A stretch of 6,566 nt of DNA, from assembly GCA_041595355.1 (NCBI GenBank), contig JBFHKO010000148.1, positions 1 through 6,566 of the forward strand, in the 5' to 3' direction. The notes below the pieces were generated by a model. That model had not been told where the DNA came from, ran no database searches, and worked only from the letters and a program-made list of their open reading frames with translations. Source of the DNA: JBFHKO01 sp041595355. GTDB lineage: Bacteria > Pseudomonadota > Gammaproteobacteria > Enterobacterales > Aeromonadaceae. Below, piece by piece: positions 1 to 5,450 of this stretch. Position numbers and translations under genes: made by a program. How positions within the stretch are numbered: the stretch's first letter is position 1; each line of letters opens with the position of its first letter.

Positions 1-188
1 TACAGCTGATCCGGCAATTCGTTGATGATGCGCAGCGAGGAGGTCTTTTGGGTGATGGGAAAATTGAGCAGTCGGTTGCGCGCGGTCAGATCCAGCAGTT
101 TGCGGCGCATATCCTCAAGCGAACTGAGAATGAAAGGGTCGATCTGCTCGGAAAATTGAGTGTAACTGGGGCTTTTCCCATCCGTCAT
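1..188 (-). CDS. N-terminus of a DUF4011-type helicase-like protein (partial, runs off left edge)
   Basis: An open frame starts with ATG at 188-186 and stays open for 62 codons to the window edge. The start is supported by a good ribosome binding site, GAGGA at 200-196, 7 bases upstream. Residues 28-43 read RRKLLDLTARNRLLNF, followed by a segment ending in IINELPDQL (residues 54-62). This pattern, a basic 'KLLDLT-RNRLLNF' helix near the N-terminus, is what I know from DUF4011 proteins, which are usually very long and carry superfamily 1 helicase domains, sometimes with a C-terminal Vsr-like nuclease. Some are reported in anti-phage defence islands. Only the N-terminal tip is visible, so helicase or nuclease activity is inference. 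GC is 94 of 180 bases (52%), clearly below the neighbouring genes, which fits horizontal acquisition. It is divergent from the macrodomain gene. The last two bases (TA) could also begin a stop codon, so a short remnant cannot be excluded. Confidence 0.72.
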   Translation of the reverse strand, partial: MTDGKSPSYTQFSEQIDPFILSSLEDMRRKLLDLTARNRLLNFPITQKTSSLRIINELPDQL

Positions 189-475
189 GGCGGTATCCTC
201 TTTATTGTTTTGTCATCCCGGAACCTGGAAGGACTATCAGGCCCAGCTGGAGGGGCCCTTATGCTCTTATGTGCTCAAAAGGCTGGCGCCGATGGGCCAG
301 CATGCAAAACCATCATCCTATTGCGCTTGAGACTGTTTATACCTTGACGGCCGTCATCTGCGTAGCAAGATTTGTTGCCAATTGCGCCCCAATGGCATAT
401 CGAAGTGTCAACCACCTGCGGGGAACCGTTACGGCCAGGAAGTCATTCAGCTGCAGTGCCATACAGGAGTCAGCC
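189..475. other. Divergent intergenic region (287 bp) with weak candidate promoters
   Basis: This is the gap between the leftward DUF4011-like gene and the rightward macrodomain gene. I see no convincing gene in it; open frames crossing it lack ribosome binding sites and family resemblance. Candidate promoters are weak. On the minus strand, TATAAA (341-336) lies 17 bases from a poor -35, TACGCA (364-359). On the plus strand, TTGACG (344-349) lies 17 bases from AAGATT (367-372), and TTGCCA (375-380) lies 17 bases from TATCGA (398-403). The minus and first plus candidates overlap, so expression of the two genes could be linked, but none is strong enough to call firmly. The gap also contains the shift from about 52% GC on the left to about 70% in the macrodomain gene. 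Confidence 0.4.
465..469 (+). promoter_or_regulatory. Ribosome binding site deciding the macrodomain start
   Basis: AGGAG lies 6 bases upstream of ATG 476-478. The reading frame is open much further upstream (to an ATG at 269), but this site and the match of the following residues to the YmdB N-terminus place the true start at 476. Confidence 0.85.
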
Positions 476-994
476 ATGAGCAACATTCAGATAGTGGAAG
501 GCGACATCACTGCCTCAACTGAGGATGCCATCGTCAATGCAGCCAACTCGCGCATGCTGGGCGGGGGAGGTGTGGATGGTGCCATTCACAGGGCCGCGGG
601 CCCTGCGCTGCTGGAGGCGTGTCGCCAGCTGCCGGCCGTCAATGGCGTGCGCTGTCCGGTCGGGGAGGCCAGGATCACCTCGGCAGGTAACCTGGCCGCA
701 CGCTATGTCATCCATACCGTGGGGCCGGTCTATGCCTCGGATCCCGCGCCGGAGCAGCATCTGGCCTCTGCCTATCGGTCATCTTTGCAGTTGGCGATAA
801 GCAATGGCTGTAAATCGGTGGCGCTGCCGGCGATCTCGTGCGGCATCTATGGCTACCCGCTCGACGAGGCCGCCAGCATCGCCATGGCCACCTGCCGCGA
901 GCCGGCGTTTGCTCCCCTGAAAATGGTGTTCTACCTGTTCGGCAGCGACGTAGCCAGGGCCTGGCGCACGGCCTGCCGGCAGCCCTCCTCATGA
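476..994 (+). CDS. ymdB: Macrodomain O-acetyl-ADP-ribose deacetylase, YmdB-like
   Basis: This 172-residue protein is a single macrodomain. E. coli YmdB has about 177 residues and binds ADP-ribose; it deacetylates O-acetyl-ADP-ribose and is also linked to removal of ADP-ribose from proteins and to modulation of RNase III. Visible motifs are GDIT (9-12, adenine-binding Asp10), NAAN (21-24, with Asn24), the glycine loop GGGGVDGAIH (29-38, with Asp34 in the catalytic position) and SCGIYGYP (121-128, distal-ribose loop with Tyr125). YVIHTVGPV (77-85) is also typical. All residues expected for activity are present. There is a few-residue insertion around 54-60 compared with the E. coli form. The start at 476 follows AGGAG. 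Sampled stretches are about 70% GC, like the core genes, so it looks resident rather than newly acquired. It stands alone, divergent from the DUF4011-like gene and convergent with ilvBN. The exact in vivo substrate cannot be told from sequence. Confidence 0.9.
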   Translation: MSNIQIVEGDITASTEDAIVNAANSRMLGGGGVDGAIHRAAGPALLEACRQLPAVNGVRCPVGEARITSAGNLAARYVIHTVGPVYASDPAPEQHLASAYRSSLQLAISNGCKSVALPAISCGIYGYPLDEAASIAMATCREPAFAPLKMVFYLFGSDVARAWRTACRQPSS

Positions 995-1012
995 CGGGGC
1001 ATGGAACGCCAT

Positions 1013-1036
1013 AGAGGCGGCCATGTGGCCGCCTCT
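1013..1036. terminator. Hairpin between convergent macrodomain and ilvN genes
   Basis: A perfect 10-bp stem (AGAGGCGGCC, 1013-1022, with GGCCGCCTCT, 1027-1036) and a 4-base loop lies 18 bases after the macrodomain stop and 21 bases after the ilvN stop. Being symmetrical and between convergent genes, it could serve both. However, neither side is followed by a proper T run (GTTCTGGT rightward, ATGGCGTTCC leftward), so it may be a weak terminator or a 3'-end stabilising hairpin. Confidence 0.6.
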
Positions 1037-1057
1037 GTTCTGGTGGCTCCCCCGTGC

Positions 1058-1357
1058 CTATTCCTGAAAGAAGTGCTCCAGGTGGCTGAACACGGCGTGC
1101 TCGGGCGGGTGGCGGCGCACCTGGTGCACGTCATGCAGCTTGTGCAGCTGGCTCTCGACCTGGTCCAGCCGCTCCCCCTCCTGCACCCGCAGCCAGATGC
1201 GGCTGGTCTGGCCGTTGCCGAGCGGCAGGCAGAGGATGCCGTCCACGTTGAAGGCGCGGCGGGAGAAGAGTCCGCACACATGGGACATCACCCCGGGGTG
1301 ATTGTTGACGATGAGCTCCAGCACCGCCTGCTGGGTCTGAAGGGTATCAGTGGTCAT
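1058..1357 (-). CDS. ilvN: Acetolactate synthase isozyme I small (regulatory) subunit
   Basis: This 99-residue protein matches E. coli IlvN (96 residues) over most of its length. It is the regulatory subunit that activates the IlvB catalytic subunit and confers valine feedback inhibition. Residues 12-80 form an ACT domain. The signature NHPGVMSHVCGLFSRRAFNV (19-38) contains the Gly-Val turn and helix where valine binds in this family, and DGILCLPL (39-46) follows. The C-terminus ends in HFFQE, like the E. coli protein. ATG 1357-1355 is preceded by AGGAG (1368-1364, 6 bases away), which lies inside the end of ilvB. The gene overlaps ilvB by 11 bases in another frame, suggesting translational coupling and balanced subunit production. 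It is expressed from the attenuated ilvB promoter. I chose IlvN rather than IlvM because of the residue match and pairing with an IlvB-type large subunit. Confidence 0.93.
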   Translation of the reverse strand: MTTDTLQTQQAVLELIVNNHPGVMSHVCGLFSRRAFNVDGILCLPLGNGQTSRIWLRVQEGERLDQVESQLHKLHDVHQVRRHPPEHAVFSHLEHFFQE

Positions 1358-3023
1358 GGTGTTCTCCTGTCAGCATCTGGTGATTGGCGCCGCCGGGCGG
1401 CACCATGGGGTAGACTCGGGCGCTGCCATCGATGGGGGCATGGATGAATTGGGGGCCGGGCGCGCGCAGGGCCGCTGCCAGCTGGTCGACATCGTGACCG
1501 GTGTCGGCCAGATCGAGTGCCGGCCAGCCGAACCCCCGGGCGATGGCGCAGAAATCGGGGCTGAAACTCAAGTCCGAGGCGAAACGGTTGCCGCCATAGA
1601 AGAGATCCTGCTGCTGGCGCACCAGCCCCAGGGCGTTGTTGTTGAGCAGCACCAGCTTGATGTTGAGGTGGTGCTCGGCGGCGGTGGCCAGCTCCTGCAG
1701 GTTCATGAGAATGCTGCCGTCGCCGCTGAAACAGACCACGGTGCGCTCGGGCTCGGCCAGCGCCGCGCCTATGGCGGCCGGCAGGCCGAAGCCCATGGTG
1801 CCGAGGCCGCCTGAGGTCAGCCACTGACGCGGACGGCTGAAGGGGTAGGTCTGGGCGGTCCACATCTGATGCTGGCCCACATCGGTGGCGACGATGGCGT
1901 CGGGACCGAGCAGTCGGCCAACGGTGTGGATGAGATCCTGAGGCTGGGCGATATTCGCCCCCCGGATGGGAGCGGGGTGGGCCTGCTGCAGGGTTCGGAT
2001 CTCGTCCCACCAGGCTGGACGGGCGTGTGACTCCAGCCGTTCCAGCAAGGCGTCCAGGGTCGGCACCAGATCGCCGACCAGGGGACATTCGGCGCGCCGC
2101 AGTTTGTTCAGCTCGCTGGCGTCGATATCGAGGTGGACGACCCGGGCCTCGGGGCAGAACTCCGCCAGCTTGCCGGTGGCCCGGTCATCGAAGCGGGCCC
2201 CGACCACGATGAGCAGGTCGCTGCGTTGCAGGGCCCGGTTGGTGGCGCAGGCGCCGTGCATGCCGAGCATGCCGAGGGAGAGGGGATGCTCGTGGGCCAG
2301 GGTGCCGAGGGCCATCAGGGTCATCACCGTCGGCAGATCGCAGCGTTCGGCGAAGGCGCGGGCCAGCTCGGCGCCGCCGGCATGGATGACGCCGCCACCC
2401 AGGTAGAGCACCGGCCGCTCGGCGGCCCGGATGGCGGCCACGGCGTCATCGATGGCCTGCATCGGTGCGCCCTGGGGCCGCTCGGCACAGCCAATCTCCG
2501 GCCACTGCGGGAAGCTTATCTTTGCCTGTTGTATGTCCTTGGGAATGTCGACCAGCACCGGCCCGGGACGTCCCGAGGCGGCGATGCGGAAGGCTGCCGG
2601 TATCACCTCCAGCAGATCGTCGATGCAGCGGACCAGGAAGTTGTGCTTGGTGGCCGGCAGGCTCATGCCGTAGATGTCCACCTCTTGAAAGGCATCGGAG
2701 CCGATGAGCGGCAGCGGCACCTGGCCGGTGATGCAGACCACCGGAATGGAATCGAGCTTGGCGTCGGCCAGCGCGGTCAGCACATTGGTCGCTCCCGGCC
2801 CCGAGGTGGCAAAACAGACGGCGGGTTTGCCGGTGGTGCGGGCCATGCCCTGGGCCATGAAACCGGCGCCCTGCTCGTGGCGGGCGAGGATATGGCGGAT
2901 GGTGCTGCGGCTCAGGGCATCATAGAGCGGCAGATTGGAACCACCGGGAATACCGGCGATCTGGGTGATGCCCTGGCGTTCCAGCAGGGCGATGGTCAGT
3001 TCGGCTCCCGTGCATGTGATCAT
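1347..3023 (-). CDS. ilvB: Acetolactate synthase isozyme I large (catalytic) subunit
   Basis: This 558-residue enzyme (E. coli IlvB: 562) condenses two pyruvates to 2-acetolactate, or pyruvate with 2-oxobutyrate, the first shared step of valine, leucine and isoleucine synthesis. It uses thiamine diphosphate, Mg2+ and FAD. Visible features are the N-terminal ThDP domain with catalytic Glu50 in RHEQGAG, the FAD-binding middle domain with ARFDDRATGK (276-285), and the C-terminal ThDP domain with the GDGS-to-NN metal/diphosphate motif (434-437 through 461-462). MVPPGGAN near the end (540-547) matches the E. coli tail. The chosen start, ATG 3023-3021, has AGGAG (3037-3033) 9 bases upstream and aligns with the family N-terminus (TGAEL...). 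An in-frame ATG at 3098 would add 25 residues but lies inside the attenuator hairpin and lacks support. The gene follows the Val-rich leader and terminator, so it is controlled by attenuation. It overlaps ilvN by 11 bases. Confidence 0.96.
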   Translation of the reverse strand: MITCTGAELTIALLERQGITQIAGIPGGSNLPLYDALSRSTIRHILARHEQGAGFMAQGMARTTGKPAVCFATSGPGATNVLTALADAKLDSIPVVCITGQVPLPLIGSDAFQEVDIYGMSLPATKHNFLVRCIDDLLEVIPAAFRIAASGRPGPVLVDIPKDIQQAKISFPQWPEIGCAERPQGAPMQAIDDAVAAIRAAERPVLYLGGGVIHAGGAELARAFAERCDLPTVMTLMALGTLAHEHPLSLGMLGMHGACATNRALQRSDLLIVVGARFDDRATGKLAEFCPEARVVHLDIDASELNKLRRAECPLVGDLVPTLDALLERLESHARPAWWDEIRTLQQAHPAPIRGANIAQPQDLIHTVGRLLGPDAIVATDVGQHQMWTAQTYPFSRPRQWLTSGGLGTMGFGLPAAIGAALAEPERTVVCFSGDGSILMNLQELATAAEHHLNIKLVLLNNNALGLVRQQQDLFYGGNRFASDLSFSPDFCAIARGFGWPALDLADTGHDVDQLAAALRAPGPQFIHAPIDGSARVYPMVPPGGANHQMLTGEHHDH

Positions 3024-3032
3024 GGGTTCGAT

Positions 3033-3037
3033 CTCCT
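3033..3037 (-). promoter_or_regulatory. Ribosome binding site deciding the ilvB start
   Basis: AGGAG on the minus strand lies 9 bases upstream of ATG 3023-3021 and about 40 bases beyond the attenuator terminator. It supports the 558-residue form over the longer open frame starting at 3098. Confidence 0.85.
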
Positions 3038-3077
3038 GTGCGATCGTCCCGGTGGATTCGGTGGGGGCCTGAAAGAG

Positions 3078-3112
3078 CAAACCCCCGTCGATTCGCACCG
3101 GACGGGGGTTTG
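3078..3112 (-). terminator. ilvB attenuator terminator
   Basis: A perfect 12-bp stem is formed on the minus strand by CAAACCCCCGTC (3112-3101) and GACGGGGGTTTG (3089-3078), with an 11-base loop (3100-3090). It is followed by CTCTTTC, so the transcript has UUUG then CUCUUU after a GC-rich stem, acceptable for an intrinsic terminator. It sits between the leader peptide stop (3133) and the ilvB start (3023), the position expected of an attenuator. Confidence 0.88.
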
Positions 3113-3153
3113 TGGATGCTGGTCTCCTTCCCCTAGGGTGCGAACGGGCGCAC
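3078..3153 (-). promoter_or_regulatory. ilvB attenuator: competing pause hairpin and antiterminator
   Basis: Three mutually exclusive RNA structures can be read. Pause hairpin: GTGCG (3153-3149) with CGCAC (3142-3138), 6-base loop, directly after the Val codons. Antiterminator: TTCGCACC (3144-3137) with GGTGCGAA (3099-3092, in the terminator loop), 8 bp, extended past a small internal loop by GGGG (3133-3130) with part of the C run in the terminator's first arm. Terminator: 3112-3101 with 3089-3078. A ribosome stalled at Val codons would cover GTGCG and leave 3144-3130 free to form the antiterminator, allowing ilvBN transcription. A ribosome reaching the stop at 3133 would cover that segment and the terminator would form. 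The mechanism is established for E. coli ilvB; the pairings here were read directly from the sequence. Confidence 0.85.
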
Positions 3154-3213
3154 GACCACCACCACCAGGGGGCGGACGACGACGTTCAGTAGCACGGAGG
3201 AGAAGGAAGTCAT
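3133..3213 (-). CDS. ivbL: ilvB operon leader (attenuator) peptide
   Basis: A 26-codon open frame runs from ATG 3213-3211 to TAG 3135-3133. The peptide begins MTSFSSVLLN, then VVVRPL, then five valines in a row, and ends RPFAP. It has nine Val and three Leu and no Ile, matching the valine/leucine sensing known for the E. coli ilvB leader IvbL (32 residues, also with two Val runs split by Arg). AGGT (3224-3221) lies 7 bases upstream as a modest ribosome binding site. The promoter is about 30 bases upstream, and the terminator begins about 20 bases after the stop. Its role is to gauge charged Val-tRNA (and perhaps Leu-tRNA) by ribosome position, controlling read-through into ilvBN; the peptide itself probably has no other function. 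Confidence 0.93.
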   Translation of the reverse strand: MTSFSSVLLNVVVRPLVVVVVRPFAP

Positions 3214-3250
3214 GGTTTCAACCTGTTGGGTAGTGCCGGGTAACGCCTAG

Positions 3251-3280
3251 ACCATAAATCCACACGACTTGTAGTGTCAA
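3251..3280 (-). promoter_or_regulatory. ilvB operon sigma-70 promoter
   Basis: On the minus strand a perfect -35, TTGACA (3280-3275), is separated by 18 bases from the -10 TATGGT (3256-3251). This predicts a transcript start near 3244, about 30 bases before the leader peptide ATG. I see no clear CRP-type site (TGTGA-N6-TCACA) upstream, although E. coli ilvB is CRP-dependent. A short GC-rich inverted repeat (3282-3294) directly abuts the -35. Confidence 0.75.
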
Positions 3281-3374
3281 GGGCCGGCTCGGCCGAACTG
3301 CACGGGATGGGAGGCGGCTCCGGTTTTATGTACCGCCTGAAACCCGGGGCCATGCCCGCTTGCCGGCCAAAACA

Positions 3375-3430
3375 GCGGCGGCCATCGTCCGGCATGCCGT
3401 TGTTGCTGGCATGTGAACGATGGCCGCCGC
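3375..3430 (-). terminator. lipA (lipBA unit) terminator, long hairpin
   Basis: A perfect 14-bp stem on the minus strand pairs GCGGCGGCCATCGT (3430-3417) with ACGATGGCCGCCGC (3388-3375). The 28-base loop holds a second stem, CATGCC (3413-3408) with GGCATG (3398-3393). The outer stem is followed by TGTTTTGG, giving a modest T run. It begins 22 bases after the lipA stop and separates the lip genes from the ilvB promoter. Confidence 0.8.
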
Positions 3431-3451
3431 GTTGCCGGGCGCCGGGGCGTC

Positions 3452-4417
3452 CTATTTGACTTCCTGGCCCTGGGCCTGGAGGTCGGCATGGTAGGAGGAG
3501 CGCACGAAGGGGCCGCAGGCGGCATGGGTGAAGCCCAGATCCAGGGCGATGGCCTTCAGCTCGTCGAACTCGTGGGGCGGCACATAGCGTTTGACCGGCA
3601 GGTGGTGACGGCTGGGTTGCAGGTACTGGCCCAGGGTCAGCATGCTGACGCCGTGGGCGCGCAGATCCTTGAGTACCTGCACGATTTCCTCGTTGGTTTC
3701 GCCGAGGCCCATCATCAGGCCGGACTTGGTCGGCACCTCGGGGTGCTGCTCGCCCATGCGGCGCAGCAGCTCCAGCGACCAGTGGTAATCGGCGCCGGGG
3801 CGGGCCATGCGGTAGAGGCGCGGCGCGGTTTCCAGGTTGTGGTTGAACACATCCGGCGGGTTGCCCCTGAGGATGTCCAGCGCCGTGTCCATGCGGCCAC
3901 GAAAGTCCGGCGTCAGGGTCTCGATGCGGGTGTTGGGCGACTCCTCGCGGATGGCACTGATGCAGTCGGCAAAGTGCTGGGCACCGCCGTCACGCAGGTC
4001 GTCTCTGTCCACCGAGGTGATGACCACATACTTGAGCGCCATCTCGGCGATGGTCTTGGCCAGCTTGCGCGGCTCCTCGGCATCCGGTGCCAGCGGACGG
4101 CCGTGGGCCACGTCGCAGAAGGGGCAGCGGCGGGTACAGATGGCGCCCAGGATCATGAAGGTGGCCGTGCCGTGGTTGAAGCACTCCGCCAGGTTGGGGC
4201 AGGCCGCTTCCTCGCAGACCGAGTGCAGGTTGTTCTTGCGCATGATGTTCTTGACGGCCTGGATCTTGTCGCTGTTGGCGGGCAGGCGGATGCGCATCCA
4301 GTCCGGCTTGCGCAGCAGCGGCTCGTCGGCATCCGGCATGAACTTCACCGGGATCAGGGCCATCTTGTCGGCGTCGCGCAGTTTGACACCGGGTTCCATG
4401 CGTACGGGTTTGCTCAT
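3452..4417 (-). CDS. lipA: Lipoyl synthase (radical SAM)
   Basis: This 321-residue enzyme inserts two sulfur atoms at C6 and C8 of protein-bound octanoyl groups, completing the lipoyl cofactor of pyruvate and 2-oxoglutarate dehydrogenases and the glycine cleavage H protein. It carries both iron-sulfur clusters. The auxiliary cluster cysteines are Cys68, Cys73 and Cys79 (CEEAACPNLAEC) with the serine ligand in RSSYH (Ser308). The radical SAM cluster cysteines are Cys94, Cys98 and Cys101 (CTRRCPFC). The length and numbering match E. coli LipA exactly, and conservation is very high. The start ATG 4417-4415 is only 3 bases after the lipB stop and has a modest GAGAG (4429-4425) inside the end of lipB, so it is probably translated by coupling. 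It is in one unit with lipB; in E. coli another gene separates the two. Nothing looks damaged. Confidence 0.97.
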   Translation of the reverse strand: MSKPVRMEPGVKLRDADKMALIPVKFMPDADEPLLRKPDWMRIRLPANSDKIQAVKNIMRKNNLHSVCEEAACPNLAECFNHGTATFMILGAICTRRCPFCDVAHGRPLAPDAEEPRKLAKTIAEMALKYVVITSVDRDDLRDGGAQHFADCISAIREESPNTRIETLTPDFRGRMDTALDILRGNPPDVFNHNLETAPRLYRMARPGADYHWSLELLRRMGEQHPEVPTKSGLMMGLGETNEEIVQVLKDLRAHGVSMLTLGQYLQPSRHHLPVKRYVPPHEFDELKAIALDLGFTHAACGPFVRSSYHADLQAQGQEVK

Positions 4418-4420
4418 CGG

Positions 4421-5065
4421 TCAGCTCTCGGGGTAGTCGGTCCACTGGGGACAGTCAATCAGGGGGGCCAGTTCGGCCAGCAGGCCGCGGGCGGCATCAT
4501 CGACGCTCCGGGGGCCACCCAGGGTGCGGCACTGGGTCATGCTCAGACCGGCGTAGCCACAGGGGTTGATATGCAGGAAGGGGGAGAGATCCATGTCCAC
4601 ATTCAGCGCCAGGCCGTGAAAGGAGCAGCCACGGCGGATGCGAAGGCCGAGGGAGGCAATCTTGGCGCCCTCGACGTAGACGCCGGGGGCGTCGGCCCTG
4701 GCGGCGGCGGCTATGCCGTGGCGGGCCAGCAGGCGGATCACTGCCTGCTCCAGGGCGGTGACCAGCTCGCGCACGCCCAGTTCCTTGCGGCGAAGATCCA
4801 GCAGCAGGTAGGCGATGAGCTGGCCGGGGCCATGGTAGGTGATCTGGCCGCCGCGATCCGATTGCACCACGGGGATGTCGGTCCGCAGCAGCAGGTGCTC
4901 CGGCTTGCCGGCCTGGCCCTGGGTATAGACGGGATCGTGTTCCAGCAGCCAGATCTCATCCGGGGTCTCGGCGCCGCGGCTGTCGGTGAAGGTCTGCATG
5001 GCTTGCCAGACCTCGGCATAGGGCTGCCGGCCGAGATGCCGCACGATGAGACGGGATTGCTGCAA
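4421..5065 (-). CDS. lipB: Octanoyl-[ACP]:protein N-octanoyltransferase
   Basis: This 214-residue enzyme moves octanoate from acyl carrier protein to the target lysine of lipoyl domains, the step before LipA acts. The family is 213 residues in E. coli. Visible are the RGGQITYHGPGQ motif (71-82), the catalytic Lys135 in VEGAKIASLGLRIRRGCSFHG (131-151), and catalytic Cys169 in INPCGYAGL (166-174); the Lys-Cys pair has the E. coli numbering. The start is TTG at 5065-5063, with a GGGGGA-type site 7 bases upstream. It aligns with the E. coli N-terminus, and no in-frame ATG gives a better fit. As I recall, E. coli lipB also uses TTG, which would keep expression low. A promoter with a perfect TATAAT lies just upstream, and lipA follows after 3 bases. 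Confidence 0.96.
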   Translation of the reverse strand: MQQSRLIVRHLGRQPYAEVWQAMQTFTDSRGAETPDEIWLLEHDPVYTQGQAGKPEHLLLRTDIPVVQSDRGGQITYHGPGQLIAYLLLDLRRKELGVRELVTALEQAVIRLLARHGIAAAARADAPGVYVEGAKIASLGLRIRRGCSFHGLALNVDMDLSPFLHINPCGYAGLSMTQCRTLGGPRSVDDAARGLLAELAPLIDCPQWTDYPES

Positions 5066-5097
5066 ATTTGTTTCCCCCAGGTTAATACTGAGCAGAC

Positions 5098-5126
5098 ATT
5101 ATACGCAGCAGAAGGCGGAATGCCAG
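5098..5126 (-). promoter_or_regulatory. lipBA promoter
   Basis: On the minus strand CTGGCA (5126-5121, 4 of 6 matches to the -35 consensus) lies 17 bases from a perfect -10, TATAAT (5103-5098). The transcript would start near 5091, about 26 bases before the lipB TTG. It lies in the 75-bp gap between ybeD and lipB, so lipBA can be expressed apart from ybeD. Confidence 0.65.
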
Positions 5127-5140
5127 CGCAGGGCGCCGCA

Positions 5141-5410
5141 TCAGAGCACCATGCGCACCAGCTCGATGCGGCCCAGGGCCTCGTACATGGCTTCCAGATG
5201 GGCCTTGCTTTTTGCGGTCACGGTGACGGTCACGGAGACGAAGTTGCCCTTGGCGCTGGCTTTGAGCTGTGGGCGGTAGTCGCCGGGGGCATGCTGCTGC
5301 AGCACGGCCATGACCTGATCGGTCAGGGCCGGATCGGCCACGCCCAGTACCTTGAAGGGAAACTGGCAGGGAAAGTCCAGGAGTTCATCGAATTTGGTGT
5401 TCAGGGCCAT
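5141..5410 (-). CDS. ybeD: YbeD family (DUF493) regulator-like protein
   Basis: This 89-residue protein matches E. coli YbeD (87 residues) from end to end: KFDELLDFPCQFPFKVLG near the start, RHAPGDY-like QHAPGDYRP in the middle, SAKGNFVSVTVTV as the central strand, and the C-terminal RIELVRMVL. The family has a ferredoxin-like alpha/beta fold resembling ACT domains, and its function is not firmly known. A role in lipoate metabolism is suggested only by its constant position next to lipB. The start ATG 5410-5408 was chosen because it aligns with the family; the frame stays open upstream to 5482, but that stretch includes the intergenic hairpin. The GAGAG-type site before it is weak. It lies 128 bases after the dacA stop, beyond dacA's terminator, and 75 bases before lipB. 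Confidence 0.93.
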   Translation of the reverse strand: MALNTKFDELLDFPCQFPFKVLGVADPALTDQVMAVLQQHAPGDYRPQLKASAKGNFVSVTVTVTAKSKAHLEAMYEALGRIELVRMVL

Positions 5411-5433
5411 AGGTCTCTCTCTTGTGGAACGCG

Positions 5434-5450
5434 CCCCCAGGGCCTGGGGG
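5434..5450 (-). repeat. Short GC-rich hairpin upstream of ybeD
   Basis: CCCCCAG (7 bp) pairs with CTGGGGG around a three-base loop. It lies about 24 bases upstream of the ybeD start. It lacks a T run in either direction, so it is more likely a 5' leader structure than a terminator. I see no clear promoter between it and the dacA terminator. Confidence 0.4.

Noticed and set aside
48..347. Plus-strand open frame (99 codons) at the left edge
   Set aside because: It overlaps the minus-strand DUF4011-like gene, has no ribosome binding site, and resembles no family I know. The minus-strand frame has a clear Shine-Dalgarno site and a recognisable motif.
269..475. 69-codon N-terminal extension of the macrodomain gene
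   Set aside because: The extension has no Shine-Dalgarno site and does not resemble macrodomain sequence, whereas ATG 476 follows AGGAG and matches the YmdB N-terminus.
2133..3233. Plus-strand open frame (366 codons) opposite ilvB
   Set aside because: It is antisense to ilvB and runs through the attenuator and leader region; composition is typical of a shadow frame.
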